Origin: an uncultured Gammaproteobacteria bacterium
Lineage (GTDB): Bacteria > Pseudomonadota > Gammaproteobacteria > GCA-001735895
Direction: 5' to 3'
Assembly (NCBI GenBank): GCA_947260025.1
Contig: CAMYON010000001.1
Location: 75,410 to 139,409 of the forward strand
Length of the DNA: 64,000 nucleotides
The notes below the pieces were generated by a model that was given only the letters and a program-made list of their open reading frames with translations, ran no database searches and was not told the DNA's origin. Every line of letters starts with the position of its first letter. Position 1 is the first letter of the stretch. The position numbers and the translations under genes were made by a program. Of this stretch, positions 45,491 through 56,062 are shown one piece after another.

Positions 45491-45862
45491 ATGATCGGTA
45501 AAATTCTCATTACCCTCGCGGTGATCCTGGCCTGTATGTTTATGATTTCGTCGCGGGCCAGGCCCGAGCTGCGGGAGATCAAAAACCCGGAGACCGAGCG
45601 CAACAAGAAGTATCTGCGAAATGGCGCGATCGCGTTCATGGCCGTAATGGTTATTGCCGCCGGCGCCATGATTTATCTCGAGTTGGACGCGCGCAGCGCG
45701 GTAGTCACGGTGCATGTCATTAACACGCAGTCAGGGGCCAGGAAATCTTACCGCGCCATGAAGAACGAAATTCATAGCGATGGTTTTACCACGCTGGACG
45801 GAGTCGAGGTTTTCGTGGCGGGTATCGAAAGAATCGAAATCGATTCCCGCGAGTCGCGGTAA
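45491..45862 (+). CDS. Hypothetical small membrane protein
   Basis: 123 aa; N-terminal TM, basic linker, second TM, soluble C-terminus. Confidence 0.65.
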   Translation: MIGKILITLAVILACMFMISSRARPELREIKNPETERNKKYLRNGAIAFMAVMVIAAGAMIYLELDARSAVVTVHVINTQSGARKSYRAMKNEIHSDGFTTLDGVEVFVAGIERIEIDSRESR

Positions 45863-45869
45863 TTCCCTA

Positions 45870-46505
45870 CTAAAGGCGACTTTTTATCGCCTGCATCACC
45901 GCTTCCAGTTCCGAGGTGGGTACGCTCACCAGCAAATCCTGGTCACGATAAAAATCGATCAACGGTGCCGTTTGCTCGTTATAAACCTCCAGGCGGTGCT
46001 CGATTGCCTCTTCGGTTTCATCGTCGCGCTGTACGATTTCACTGCCACAGACGTCGCAAACGCCCTCGACCCGGGGTGGTTTCGACTTCACGTTGTAAAT
46101 TTCACCGCAATTGGTGCAGGTCCGACGTGTGGTCAGGCGGTCGATAATGATGTCGCGCGGAATATCGAGCTCGAGCGCGCAGTCGAGTTTCTCGCCGAGT
46201 TTCTGCAGTAGCGCCTTCAGCGCTTGCGCCTGGGGCAGGGTACGCGGGAATCCATCGAGCAGGTATCCCTGCTGGCAGTCTTCTTCCTGCAGGCGTTGTT
46301 CCATGATGCCCATGATCAGTTCGTCGGTCACCAGGTCACCGGCCGTCATTCTGGCTTCGACCTGCTTGCCCAGTTCGGTTCCGGCGGCCACGGCGGCCCG
46401 CAGGATGTCGCCGGTGGATATTTGCACCGAACCGTCGTACGCCATCAGGGCCTTGGCGACGGTGCCTTTGCCGGCACCGGGGGGGCCTAACAGGATGATC
46501 TTCAT
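45870..46505 (-). CDS. adk: Adenylate kinase with Cys4 LID
   Basis: MKIILLGPPGAGKGTVAKALM; LID CTNCGEIYNVKSKPPRVEGVCDVCG. Confidence 0.96.
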   Translation of the reverse strand: MKIILLGPPGAGKGTVAKALMAYDGSVQISTGDILRAAVAAGTELGKQVEARMTAGDLVTDELIMGIMEQRLQEEDCQQGYLLDGFPRTLPQAQALKALLQKLGEKLDCALELDIPRDIIIDRLTTRRTCTNCGEIYNVKSKPPRVEGVCDVCGSEIVQRDDETEEAIEHRLEVYNEQTAPLIDFYRDQDLLVSVPTSELEAVMQAIKSRL

Positions 46506-46620
46506 GAGTAGCCTCGATTTGATTTGAGTTTTCCGACCCATTCTCCGGTTTTAGCCCGCGATGACAATAGCAAGATGCGGATATTTATTAAAGAATCCCC
46601 GGGTAAGGACCGGGCCGTTC

Positions 46621-47037
46621 TCAGGCGCCGCTCACGGTGATCGTGATTTTACGCCGATGCGGGCTATAGCGGTGTTCCCACAGGAACAACCCCTGCCAGG
46701 TACCGAGCGCCAGTCTGCCGGCCCGAATCGGAAGCGTGATTTCGGACTGGGTCAGCACCGAGCGTATATGCGCCGCCATGTCATCCGGTCCTTCCTGGTC
46801 GTGCCGATAGTTCGGATCGCCATCGACCACTAGCCTGGCGATGTAGCTTTCCAGGTCGCGCCGTACGTCGGTATCGGCATTCTCGGTGATGATCAGCGAC
46901 GCGCTGGTATGATGCACGAACACGTGGCACAGGCCCTGCGAGATATCCGCCCCTTGCACGATCTGTTCGACCTCGCGCGTAATATTGATCGTCGCACGCC
47001 CCTGGGTCTGAATCGAAATCGTTTGCTGCTCCATCAT
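46621..47037 (-). CDS. yjbQ: YjbQ family protein (secondary thiamine-phosphate synthase family)
   Basis: GLCHVFVHHTSASLIITENADTDVRRDLESYI; GTWQGLFLWEHR. Confidence 0.93.
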   Translation of the reverse strand: MMEQQTISIQTQGRATINITREVEQIVQGADISQGLCHVFVHHTSASLIITENADTDVRRDLESYIARLVVDGDPNYRHDQEGPDDMAAHIRSVLTQSEITLPIRAGRLALGTWQGLFLWEHRYSPHRRKITITVSGA

Positions 47038-47044
47038 CCGATCA

Positions 47045-48661
47045 CTAGATCGAAGCCAGCCTGGCCGGACTTTTTTTGCTCTGTCCGGGATCGAGGATAG
47101 TTGGCGCCAGGAAGTCGTCGCTGGATTGGGGATAGTCGAGCGTAAAATGTAGACCCCGGCTTTCCTTGCGCGCCAGCGCCGAGCGGATGATCAGGTCCGC
47201 TACCACGACCAGGTTGCGCAGCTCGAGCAGGTCGGCCGAAACCTTGTAATTGCCGTAGTACTCGAAGATTTCGCGTTCGAGCAGCTCGGTGCGGCGCAGC
47301 GCGCGCGCAAGACGCTTGTTGGTACGCACGATGCCGACGTAGTCCCACATGAAGCGTCGCAACTCGTCCCAGTTATGCGATACCACGATGTCCTCGTCGG
47401 AATTGGTAACCTGCGATTCGTCCCAGCGTGCCAACGCCGGCATTGCTTTACCGGGTTCGATTTCGTCGGCGATGGCGGCTGCCGCGCTACGCGCATAAAC
47501 CAGACATTCGAGCAGCGAATTGCTGGCCATGCGATTTGCCCCATGCAGACCGGAATACGTTACCTCGCCGATGGCATAGAGGTTTTTCAGGTCGGTGCGG
47601 CCGTCGGTGTCCACCATTACACCGCCGCAGGTATAATGTGCGGCCGGCACCACCGGAATCGGCTGCCGCGTGATATCGATATCGAAGTCCAGGCAACGCT
47701 GGTATATCGCGGGGAAGTGCGATTTGATGAAAGCGCGACTCTTGTGGCTGATATCGAGATAAACACAGTCGATACCTAGGCGCTTCATTTCATGATCGAT
47801 GGCGCGCGCAACGATATCCCGTGGAGCCAGTTCCGCACGTTCATCGAAGCGCGGCATGAAACGACTGCCATCGGGTAACAACAACTTGCCACCCTCGCCG
47901 CGTACTGCCTCGGTGATTAGAAAGGTGCGCGCTTCAGGGTGATAAAGACAGGTCGGGTGAAACTGGTTGAATTCCATGTTGGCAACGCGGCAACCGGCGC
48001 GCCAGGCCATGGCGATGCCGTCCCCGGTAGAGCCGTCGGGATTACTGGTGTACAGGTAAGCCCTGCTGGCACCGCCGGTAGCGAGGATTACTTTTTGCGC
48101 CCTGAACACGTCGACATGCTGGTTGCCGCGGTTGTAAGCGTAAAGCCCGGCGCATTCTTGCTCCTTCTGGATCAAGTCGATAGCGATATGGTTGTAAAGA
48201 ATCTTGATGTTACGACGCTCGGCGACGTGTGCTTGCAGCGTCTGCTGCATTGCACTGCCGGTGGTATCGGCGACATGCACGACACGGCGCATGCTGTGAC
48301 CGCCTTCGCGTGTCAAATGGAGGGCACTGTCGACGAGTTCGGGATTGTCCAGGGTGAACGGCATGCCCAGATCGGCCAGCCAGTTAATGCAGTCCGTGCT
48401 GTTTGCAACGGTAAACTCGACCACCTGTTCATCGCATATGCCCGCACCGGCCTCGATCGTGTCCTGTACGTGCAGGTCGACACTGTCATGCGGGTCGAGC
48501 ACGGCCGAAATTCCGCCCTGGGCCCAGTAGCTCGAAGTCCGCTCGAGATCGGCCTTTGCGAGGATCGCGATATCGAGCGATGGCGGCAAGTGCAGCGCGG
48601 TCGCCAGACCCGCTGCGCCCGATCCGATGATAACGACGTCAAACTTGAATTGATGGCTCAT
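47045..48661 (-). CDS. nadB: L-aspartate oxidase
   Basis: DVVIIGSGAAGLATAL FAD motif, SSYWAQGGISAVL, HYTCGGVMVDTDGRT. Confidence 0.96.
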   Translation of the reverse strand: MSHQFKFDVVIIGSGAAGLATALHLPPSLDIAILAKADLERTSSYWAQGGISAVLDPHDSVDLHVQDTIEAGAGICDEQVVEFTVANSTDCINWLADLGMPFTLDNPELVDSALHLTREGGHSMRRVVHVADTTGSAMQQTLQAHVAERRNIKILYNHIAIDLIQKEQECAGLYAYNRGNQHVDVFRAQKVILATGGASRAYLYTSNPDGSTGDGIAMAWRAGCRVANMEFNQFHPTCLYHPEARTFLITEAVRGEGGKLLLPDGSRFMPRFDERAELAPRDIVARAIDHEMKRLGIDCVYLDISHKSRAFIKSHFPAIYQRCLDFDIDITRQPIPVVPAAHYTCGGVMVDTDGRTDLKNLYAIGEVTYSGLHGANRMASNSLLECLVYARSAAAAIADEIEPGKAMPALARWDESQVTNSDEDIVVSHNWDELRRFMWDYVGIVRTNKRLARALRRTELLEREIFEYYGNYKVSADLLELRNLVVVADLIIRSALARKESRGLHFTLDYPQSSDDFLAPTILDPGQSKKSPARLASI

Positions 48662-48820
48662 AAGGCTGTGGTCAGGAAATAGCGCTTCAGTATAGTGAAA
48701 TCCTTCGCATCCCAAAACCCATTCGGGGGCAGAACTTTTTAGAATATAATCAGTCTCTATCTCGAACTTGCCAAAATAAAAATTCGTTATCTTCGGCAAG
48801 CTAAACATAAAGGGTTATTA

Positions 48821-49396
48821 ATGGGGACTAATCTGCTCGATGCAGACCTGGTGAAAAGGGTGCAGGCGGGTGACACTGGCGCCTTCGATATTCTGGTGCA
48901 GAAGTATCAACACAAGGTTATCAACCTCGTCGGACGTTTCGTATCCGACCAGGCGGAATGCCAGGATATCGCCCAGGATGCATTTATCAAGGCCTTCCGG
49001 GCAATCGACAGTTTCAGGGGCGATAGCCAGTTTTACACCTGGCTTTACCGGATCGCGGCGAACACCGCGAAAAACTATCTCGCCTCGCGCGCACGAAAAT
49101 CGGCCAACTACACGGTGGACGTGGACGATGCTCAGCACTTCGAGGGGGAGTCGGGGCTCAAGGAATATGCCAATCCGGAAAACCTGTTGCTGACCGATGA
49201 GATCAGGGCGACAATTTTCAGGGCCATCGAGAAGTTGCCGGACGATCTGAAGTCGGCGATTACGCTGCGCGAAATCGATGGTTTGAGCTATGAAGAGATA
49301 GCGGATGTCATGGATTGTCCGATTGGTACGGTTCGATCTAGAATATTTCGGGCCCGGGATGTAATCGATAAGGAACTAAGACCCCTGTTAGAGTGA
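48821..49396 (+). CDS. rpoE: RNA polymerase sigma factor RpoE/AlgU
   Basis: QDIAQDAFIKAFRAIDSFRGDSQFYTWLYRIAANTAKNYL; MDCPIGTVRSRIFRARD. Confidence 0.96.
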   Translation: MGTNLLDADLVKRVQAGDTGAFDILVQKYQHKVINLVGRFVSDQAECQDIAQDAFIKAFRAIDSFRGDSQFYTWLYRIAANTAKNYLASRARKSANYTVDVDDAQHFEGESGLKEYANPENLLLTDEIRATIFRAIEKLPDDLKSAITLREIDGLSYEEIADVMDCPIGTVRSRIFRARDVIDKELRPLLE

Positions 49397-49452
49397 CTAA
49401 GTAACAGATTTTAATAACCGTACCATTAGTCGGTTTATTACGAGAGTTGAAA

Positions 49453-50064
49453 ATGACAGAGCACAACGAGAAATTATCTTACCTGCTGGACGATTACCCC
49501 GGTGAAAATCCCGAGGCTACGCTTGATGAAGTGATCGGCGATGTCAACTTGCAGTATCGTATGCGGCGTTATCAGATTATCGGTGATGCGATGCGGCACG
49601 ATCTGCCGCAAGCAATCGATACCGGCTTTCACCAGTCGGTTATGGCCCGCATCCGTGAGCAGGCTGTCGACTCCCCGGAGATGTCGACAGAAAGCTCCAG
49701 GGCGTCGAGGCTGAACTGGTTGACGCTCAGGCCCTTTGCGGGTCTGGCCGTGGCCGCGAGCGTGGCGCTGGTTACGGTGGCTTTGTGGCAGCCGCTCAAG
49801 CAGGAGTCGGGTCAAGCTGACGATAGCCTCGCCAGTGCCGAGCAGCAAAAAATACAGCAGCTCGCGCGACAGAAGGTCGAGGGCGGTGCGGTACCGGTTT
49901 CAACCCGGGTGCAGGCGCTGGGTACTCGCTGGAAGCTCGAGCATGAAATGCCTGGTTTGCAGCAAAAACTCAATGCCTACCTGGTAAATCACACCGAGTA
50001 TTCGAACTCGGTGCAGGGTTTGATTCCGCAGGCAAGGGTTGCTGGTTTCGATGCGCAGCAGTAG
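49453..50064 (+). CDS. rseA: Anti-sigma-E factor RseA/MucA-like
   Basis: Directly follows rpoE; EKLSYLLDDYPGE N-terminus, central TM segment. Confidence 0.88.
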   Translation: MTEHNEKLSYLLDDYPGENPEATLDEVIGDVNLQYRMRRYQIIGDAMRHDLPQAIDTGFHQSVMARIREQAVDSPEMSTESSRASRLNWLTLRPFAGLAVAASVALVTVALWQPLKQESGQADDSLASAEQQKIQQLARQKVEGGAVPVSTRVQALGTRWKLEHEMPGLQQKLNAYLVNHTEYSNSVQGLIPQARVAGFDAQQ

Positions 50065-51046
50065 CGTGGGCGGTATCTTGAATTTCGTACCCAAAACCCT
50101 TATCCCGGTACTCCTGACGACGTTTATCAGCGCGCCCGTGTTCGCTGAGCCCGCGATGGAATGGGTACAGAAAATGTCGGACGCGATGCGTAATCTGAGC
50201 TATCGCGGTAATTTTGTCTACATGCACGGCAACCAGCTCGAGAGTATGCAGATTTCGCACTATCGCGATGAGAACGGTGAAAAGGAGCGGCTGATTTCGC
50301 TAAACGGAGAAGCGCGGGAAGTTATCCGCGATAACCAGAACCTGACCTGTATCTGGCCTTCGAGCCGCAAGGTAGTGGTTGACTTGTCGCGCCAGAACAG
50401 TTTCTCGCCGATTTTTATCCCTGAAGATATCTCCCGGCTGGAAAAGTTTTACAACATGAAGCTTTTGGGCATGGATCGCATCGCAAACCAGGAAACGATG
50501 GTGGTGCATATCGACCCAAAGGACAGGTATCGCTACGGAATGAAATTCTGGATTAACCAGGATAACGGTCTGATGATGAAATCGAGCCTGATCGACGAAA
50601 CCAATCGTGAAATCGAGCAGGTCATGTTTACCAGTCTGGAATTGTTCGAAGATGGCGAAGAACTCGTCGTCGACACCTTGCCGAAGCTGGGTAACAACTT
50701 TACCCTGGTGCGCTATCATCGCGGGGGAAGTAGCGATTCTGCCGTTGTCGATAGTGCCTGGCAGTTAAGCGGCGCACCGGGTGGTTTCTGGCGTGAATCG
50801 GTGCACAGGCGCAAAATTCCGGGTACGCAACAGGTCGTACAGCAAATGGTTTATACCGACGGACTGGCCTCGCTGTCGGTATTCATCGAACGGCATAATA
50901 ATGATACGCAAAGCGGCAGCTCGTCGATGGGCGCGGTGAACGCCTTCATTCGAATTCTAAAAGACCATTCGGTCACTGCGATAGGGGAAGTGCCCGCGGT
51001 AACCGTAAGACAGGTTGCGGAAGGCGTCACCTACCACAAGCAGTAA
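50054..51046 (+). CDS. rseB: Sigma-E regulatory protein RseB/MucB
   Basis: MEWVQKMSDAMRNLSYRGNFVYMHGNQLESMQISH; synteny. Start uncertain (50039 or 50054). Confidence 0.9.
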   Translation, partial: RSSSVGGILNFVPKTLIPVLLTTFISAPVFAEPAMEWVQKMSDAMRNLSYRGNFVYMHGNQLESMQISHYRDENGEKERLISLNGEAREVIRDNQNLTCIWPSSRKVVVDLSRQNSFSPIFIPEDISRLEKFYNMKLLGMDRIANQETMVVHIDPKDRYRYGMKFWINQDNGLMMKSSLIDETNREIEQVMFTSLELFEDGEELVVDTLPKLGNNFTLVRYHRGGSSDSAVVDSAWQLSGAPGGFWRESVHRRKIPGTQQVVQQMVYTDGLASLSVFIERHNNDTQSGSSSMGAVNAFIRILKDHSVTAIGEVPAVTVRQVAEGVTYHKQ

Positions 51047-51150
51047 GCGGGAACGGCCGGGTATCGATCAGTGCCGCCGTGCAACGCCTTGCGATTGCCG
51101 GGATTTGGTATCAAACTTCGACTTCAGATAAAACTTTCAGGACGCGACGG

Positions 51151-51603
51151 ATGATAACCGAACGGGCAGTGGTCACTCGATGCGAAGAGGGGCGTGCAGA
51201 AGTAAGGCTACAGCGGGACTCGGCCTGCGGCAACTGTGAACTGAGCCAGGGCTGTGGTACCGGCGCTATCGGTAGATTGCTGGGTAATCGATCGCGGCCG
51301 CTGGTGATTGCAACCGGCGAAGATCTGAAGCCCGGTGACGAATTGTTACTGGGTTTATCCGAAGCTGCCCTGGTTAAGGCCAGCCTGACCATTTACGGTT
51401 TGCCTCTGCTCGCTATGGTTGTCGCCGGATTAGCGGCAGCGTTGCTCGGAATTGCCGACGCGTGGGTGGCGATATCCTCGATCGTCGGCCTCTTTGCCGG
51501 GTTTAAAATTGCTTCAGGCATCACTCATTCCCTTGAAGTGGATCGCCTGGCCCCATATATCGTCGAGATCAGGGTGAACCCCGGCCCCTTATCGGAGTCT
51601 TAA
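51151..51603 (+). CDS. rseC: RseC/MucC family sigma-E regulator
   Basis: Cys-rich N-terminus CGNCELSQGCG and two TM segments; synteny. Confidence 0.88.
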   Translation: MITERAVVTRCEEGRAEVRLQRDSACGNCELSQGCGTGAIGRLLGNRSRPLVIATGEDLKPGDELLLGLSEAALVKASLTIYGLPLLAMVVAGLAAALLGIADAWVAISSIVGLFAGFKIASGITHSLEVDRLAPYIVEIRVNPGPLSES

Positions 51604-51633
51604 AACTGTATTTGAATCAATTGGAATCCATTC

Positions 51634-53049
51634 ATGAAATTTTTTAGCAAGCACCTGTACAGCGCCATATTAATCGTTAGCTGTAGCCTGCCGCTGGCGG
51701 TTCAGGCTGCACTGCCCGATTTCACGGAAATTGTCGATAAATCGAAAAACTCCGTGGTCAATATCAGCACCAAGACCAAGGTCGATCGCAGTGAATCTAA
51801 ACGCTATAACATACCCGAATTACCCGAGGGCTCGCCTTTCGGGGAGCTGTTCGACAAGTTCTTCGAGCAGGACGAATTCGAGCGTCGGCGCCGTGATTCC
51901 CAGTCCCTGGGTTCGGGTTTCATTATTTCGCAGGATGGCTATATCCTGACCAACCACCACGTGATTGCCGGTGCCGACGAAGTCATCGTGCGGATGGCCA
52001 ATCGCAAGGAGTATATCGCGAAAGTTATTGGCTCGGACGAAGCCTCTGACGTTGCGGTACTGAAGGTCGATGACGAGAATCTACCGACGTTGAAGATCGG
52101 TGATTCAGACGATTTGAAGGTGGGTGCATGGGTGCTCGCGATCGGGTCTCCCTTCGGCTTCGATGCCACGGTAACGGCCGGCATCGTCAGCGCCAAGGGT
52201 CGCAGTTTGCCGAGCGACAACTACGTGCCGTTCATCCAGACCGATGTCGCAATAAATCCGGGTAATTCGGGTGGTCCGTTGTTCAATCTCGACGGCGAAG
52301 TAGTGGGTATCAACTCGCAGATTTACAGCCGCTCGGGCGGATTCATGGGCCTGTCGTTTGCAATCCCGATCGAAATGGCGGTCGATGTTGCGAACCAGAT
52401 CAAGGAAACCGGTTCGGTAGCGCGCGGTTGGCTCGGTGTTTTGATCCAGGAAGTCACGCGCGAGCTGGCGGAATCCTTCGGGATGGAAAATCCGCACGGT
52501 GCGCTGGTTGCCAAAGTGCTCGACGACAGCCCCGCCGCCGAGGCGGGCCTGGAAGTCGGTGACGTCATCGTCGAATTTAACGGCAAAAAAGTGATGCGCT
52601 CGAGCGGGCTGCCGCCTCTGGTGGGGCGAGCCAAGGTAGGCAAGGAAGCCGAGGTAACGGTGATTCGTGACAAGAAGCGCCGCGATATCGGGGTTTTGAT
52701 AGCGCAACTGCCCAACGCGATAACACAGGCCGCGTTTACGCCTGAAACGAGTCCGCTGGAAGAAAACTCGGCGCTCGGCATGAAGGTGGAGACGCTCAGC
52801 AGCGAGGCCAGGAATAAACTCAAAATCGAAGCCGGGGTACAGGTGGTCGAAGTGGATGAAGCCGGACCTGCCAGCGATGCCGGTATCCAGAAGGGCGACG
52901 TGATTACGATGATCGACAACCGCGAGGTTGAATCAATCGACGATTTCGAGGAAATTACCGATAAGTTGCAATCCGGCAAGTCGGTCGCTTTGCTGGTGCA
53001 GCGCCGTGCCGGGCCCGTGTTTCTCGCAATTCGCCCCGAGGATTCCTGA
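51634..53049 (+). CDS. mucD: Periplasmic serine protease DegP/DegQ/MucD
   Basis: HHVIAGADEV, NPGNSGGPLFNLDGEVVGINSQIYS, two PDZ domains. Confidence 0.95.
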   Translation: MKFFSKHLYSAILIVSCSLPLAVQAALPDFTEIVDKSKNSVVNISTKTKVDRSESKRYNIPELPEGSPFGELFDKFFEQDEFERRRRDSQSLGSGFIISQDGYILTNHHVIAGADEVIVRMANRKEYIAKVIGSDEASDVAVLKVDDENLPTLKIGDSDDLKVGAWVLAIGSPFGFDATVTAGIVSAKGRSLPSDNYVPFIQTDVAINPGNSGGPLFNLDGEVVGINSQIYSRSGGFMGLSFAIPIEMAVDVANQIKETGSVARGWLGVLIQEVTRELAESFGMENPHGALVAKVLDDSPAAEAGLEVGDVIVEFNGKKVMRSSGLPPLVGRAKVGKEAEVTVIRDKKRRDIGVLIAQLPNAITQAAFTPETSPLEENSALGMKVETLSSEARNKLKIEAGVQVVEVDEAGPASDAGIQKGDVITMIDNREVESIDDFEEITDKLQSGKSVALLVQRRAGPVFLAIRPEDS

Positions 53050-53064
53050 GCGGATAGCAGCTGC

Positions 53065-53304
53065 TTGGAATTAGTTTTTTATTACCGCGAACAATGCCAC
53101 CTGTGCGATGCTATGCGCAAGGCGCTGGTGGCATTCTCGGAAAAAAGGCAGGCACTGAGCTGGCGTGAAGTCGATATCGACCGCGATATCGAGCTGGTGC
53201 GACGCTACGATGCCCTGGTGCCGGTGTTGTGCAACGGCGACACCGAGATCTGTCACTATTTTTTCGATGAATCGGCATTGCTAGCCGCGCTGGCTTTAGC
53301 GTAA
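53065..53304 (+). CDS. Glutaredoxin-like (DUF836 family) protein
   Basis: 79 aa; LVFYYREQCHLCDAMRKAL, CxxC; between mucD and lepA. Confidence 0.85.
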   Translation: MELVFYYREQCHLCDAMRKALVAFSEKRQALSWREVDIDRDIELVRRYDALVPVLCNGDTEICHYFFDESALLAALALA

Positions 53305-53398
53305 ACTTCGCAGGTTTTATACATCTAGCGCCGGCTTGCACTAAGTCGGCATTCCACGTTTCCAGAAATTCACGAGTTCGGCAGGGCTAGTATCCTTT

Positions 53399-55195
53399 AT
53401 GCGCATGGAGTTAATACGCAATTTCTCGATTATTGCCCATATCGACCACGGCAAGTCCACGCTCGCGGACCGCTTTATCCAGCTATGTGGTGGATTAAGC
53501 GAACGTGAAATGGAAGCCCAGGTGCTCGATTCGATGGACCTGGAGCGGGAACGCGGCATTACCATCAAAGCCCAGAGCGTTTCGCTGCGCTATAAGGCGC
53601 GCGACGACCAGGAATACACGCTGAACATAATCGACACGCCGGGACACGTGGATTTCTCCTACGAGGTTTCGCGCTCGCTGGCCGCCTGCGAGGGTGCATT
53701 GCTGGTGGTTGACGCATCGCAGGGTGTCGAAGCCCAGAGCGTGGCGAATTGTTATACCGCGATCGACCTCGACCTTGAGGTGCTGCCGGTACTGAACAAG
53801 ATAGACTTGCCAGCCGCCGATCCCGACCGGGTCAAGCTTGAAATCGAAGAAATCATTGGACTGGATGCTGCGGAAGCGATCGAAGTCAGCGCCAAGACCG
53901 GGGTCGGAATCGAAGATCTGCTGGAGCAGATAATCGAAAAAATTCCGCCCCCGGACGGTTCCGAAGATAATCGTACCCAGGCCCTGATCATCGATTCATG
54001 GTTCGATAGCTACGTTGGCGTGATCACGCTGGTGCGCGTGATGCAGGGCTCCATTCGTCCGAAGCAAAAGATCCGCATGATGTCCAGCGGGCAGGATTTT
54101 CTGGTCGAGAAAGTTGGCGTGTTTACACCCAAGCGCACGGATACGGATTGCCTGCTGGCCGGTGGTGTCGGTTACATCATTGCCGGGATAAAAGATATCG
54201 AGTCGGCTCGCGTGGGCGATACGATAACGCTGGCGCAGCACCCGGCCGAGCGCCCGCTGGCGGATTTCAAACAGGTCCAGCCACGGGTGTTTGCCGGGCT
54301 GTTTCCGATCAGCTCCGACGACTACGAAGACTGCCGTGAAGCGCTCAAGAAGTTGAAACTGAACGATGCGGCATTGCACTTCGAGCCCGAGACTTCGCAG
54401 GCGCTGGGATTTGGCTTTCGTTGTGGTTTCCTCGGCATGTTGCACATGGAAATCGTGCAGGAGCGGCTGGAACGCGAGTATGATCTCGACTTGATTACTA
54501 CCGCCCCGACCGTGGTTTACCAGGTCGAAACCACCGCCGGTGAACTGGTCGAGATCCATAACCCGGCCGATCTGCCAGCGATTAACAAGGTAGATGAAAT
54601 TCGTGAACCCATTATCCAGGCCAATATATTGCTGCCCGAGGATTACATCGGCGCGGTGATATCGCTTTGTATCGAAAAGCGCGGTGTGCAAAAGGATATG
54701 CAATTCCTGGGCAAACAGGTGTCGCTGGTATTCGAATTGCCTCTGAGCGAGGTTGTACTAGACTTTTTTGATCGGCTCAAATCGGTTAGCCGCGGTTATG
54801 CGTCTTTCGACTACGAGTTTCTGCGATTCGAGGCCTCCAACCTGGTCAAGCTCGACGTTTTGATCAACGGGGAAAAGGTCGACGCATTGTCGCTAATCGT
54901 ACACCGCAGCAATGCCGACTATCGCGGCCGCGAGCTGGCGTCGAAAATGAAAGAGCTGATTCCGCGGCAAATGTTCGATGTTGCGATACAGGCCGCGATC
55001 GGTTCGAACGTTGTTGCTCGCACCAACGTCAAGGCGCTGCGCAAGAACGTAACCGCCAAATGTTACGGCGGCGATGTCACGCGTAAACGAAAATTGCTAG
55101 AAAAACAAAAAGCCGGTAAAAAGCGTATGAAGCAGGTCGGCAGCGTTGAAATTCCGCAGGATGCGTTTCTCGCGGTGTTGAAGGTTGATACGTGA
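53399..55195 (+). CDS. lepA: Elongation factor 4
   Basis: [23 protein letters not shown]; 598 aa. Confidence 0.98.
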   Translation: MRMELIRNFSIIAHIDHGKSTLADRFIQLCGGLSEREMEAQVLDSMDLERERGITIKAQSVSLRYKARDDQEYTLNIIDTPGHVDFSYEVSRSLAACEGALLVVDASQGVEAQSVANCYTAIDLDLEVLPVLNKIDLPAADPDRVKLEIEEIIGLDAAEAIEVSAKTGVGIEDLLEQIIEKIPPPDGSEDNRTQALIIDSWFDSYVGVITLVRVMQGSIRPKQKIRMMSSGQDFLVEKVGVFTPKRTDTDCLLAGGVGYIIAGIKDIESARVGDTITLAQHPAERPLADFKQVQPRVFAGLFPISSDDYEDCREALKKLKLNDAALHFEPETSQALGFGFRCGFLGMLHMEIVQERLEREYDLDLITTAPTVVYQVETTAGELVEIHNPADLPAINKVDEIREPIIQANILLPEDYIGAVISLCIEKRGVQKDMQFLGKQVSLVFELPLSEVVLDFFDRLKSVSRGYASFDYEFLRFEASNLVKLDVLINGEKVDALSLIVHRSNADYRGRELASKMKELIPRQMFDVAIQAAIGSNVVARTNVKALRKNVTAKCYGGDVTRKRKLLEKQKAGKKRMKQVGSVEIPQDAFLAVLKVDT

Positions 55196-55227
55196 TAAGG
55201 GTGTTGCACGCAGTAGAGGCGTACTGA

Positions 55228-56058
55228 ATGGTCCATTTTGATTTTGAGGTTTTGTTGTTGGTACTGACGCTCGTGACGGGCGCGATATGGCTGGCCGATG
55301 TGCTTCTGTTCGCGCGCATGCGACGTGCATCCGCAGCCAGGAAACCGCCGAATGAACCGATTCTTATCGAGTATTCCAGGGCTTTCTTCCCGGTGCTCGC
55401 GATCGTGCTGGTACTGCGCGCCTTCGCCTATGAACCGTTTCGTATTCCGTCGGGTTCGATGATGCCGTCGCTGCTGGTAGGCGATTTTATACTGGTCAAT
55501 AAGTATAGCTATGGCTTTCGCCTGCCGGTCTGGCATACCCGTATCAACAGTGGTGACCGTCCGCAGCGCGGTGACGTGGTAGTGTTCCGTTACCCCAAGG
55601 ATCAGTCACAGGATTACATCAAACGCGTCGTAGGATTGCCCGGGGATCATATAAGTTACTATAATCGTCGTTTAGCGATTAATGCCCAGGCCCTGACGTT
55701 CGAAAAAGATCGTGATTACGAGGGGCTCGGGGATCTCAATAAAATGGCGGGCGGTAGTGGCTGTGATCGCCGAGCAGCTAGCTGTGAGGTTTATATCGAA
55801 CAACTGGGCGAGAGCCGGCATACGGTAATGATCAATCCCAGTATGACCATAGGCATCAGCGGAGAGGTTTTCGTGCCGGATGGCCATTATTTCGTGATGG
55901 GCGATAATCGCGATCACAGTAATGACAGCAGGATTTGGGGTTTCGTGCCCGAGGATAACCTGGTGGGAAAGGCGGTTATGATATGGATGCACTGGGACTG
56001 GCGTAAAGGTGGAACCGGTCTGGATGTCTCGAGGATAGGCCAGAGAATTTCGAACTGA
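55228..56058 (+). CDS. lepB: Signal peptidase I
   Basis: IPSGSMMPSLLVGDFILVNKYSYG; RGDVVVFRYPKDQSQDYIKRVVGLPGD. Confidence 0.96.
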   Translation: MVHFDFEVLLLVLTLVTGAIWLADVLLFARMRRASAARKPPNEPILIEYSRAFFPVLAIVLVLRAFAYEPFRIPSGSMMPSLLVGDFILVNKYSYGFRLPVWHTRINSGDRPQRGDVVVFRYPKDQSQDYIKRVVGLPGDHISYYNRRLAINAQALTFEKDRDYEGLGDLNKMAGGSGCDRRAASCEVYIEQLGESRHTVMINPSMTIGISGEVFVPDGHYFVMGDNRDHSNDSRIWGFVPEDNLVGKAVMIWMHWDWRKGGTGLDVSRIGQRISN

Positions 56059-56062
56059 GGTA

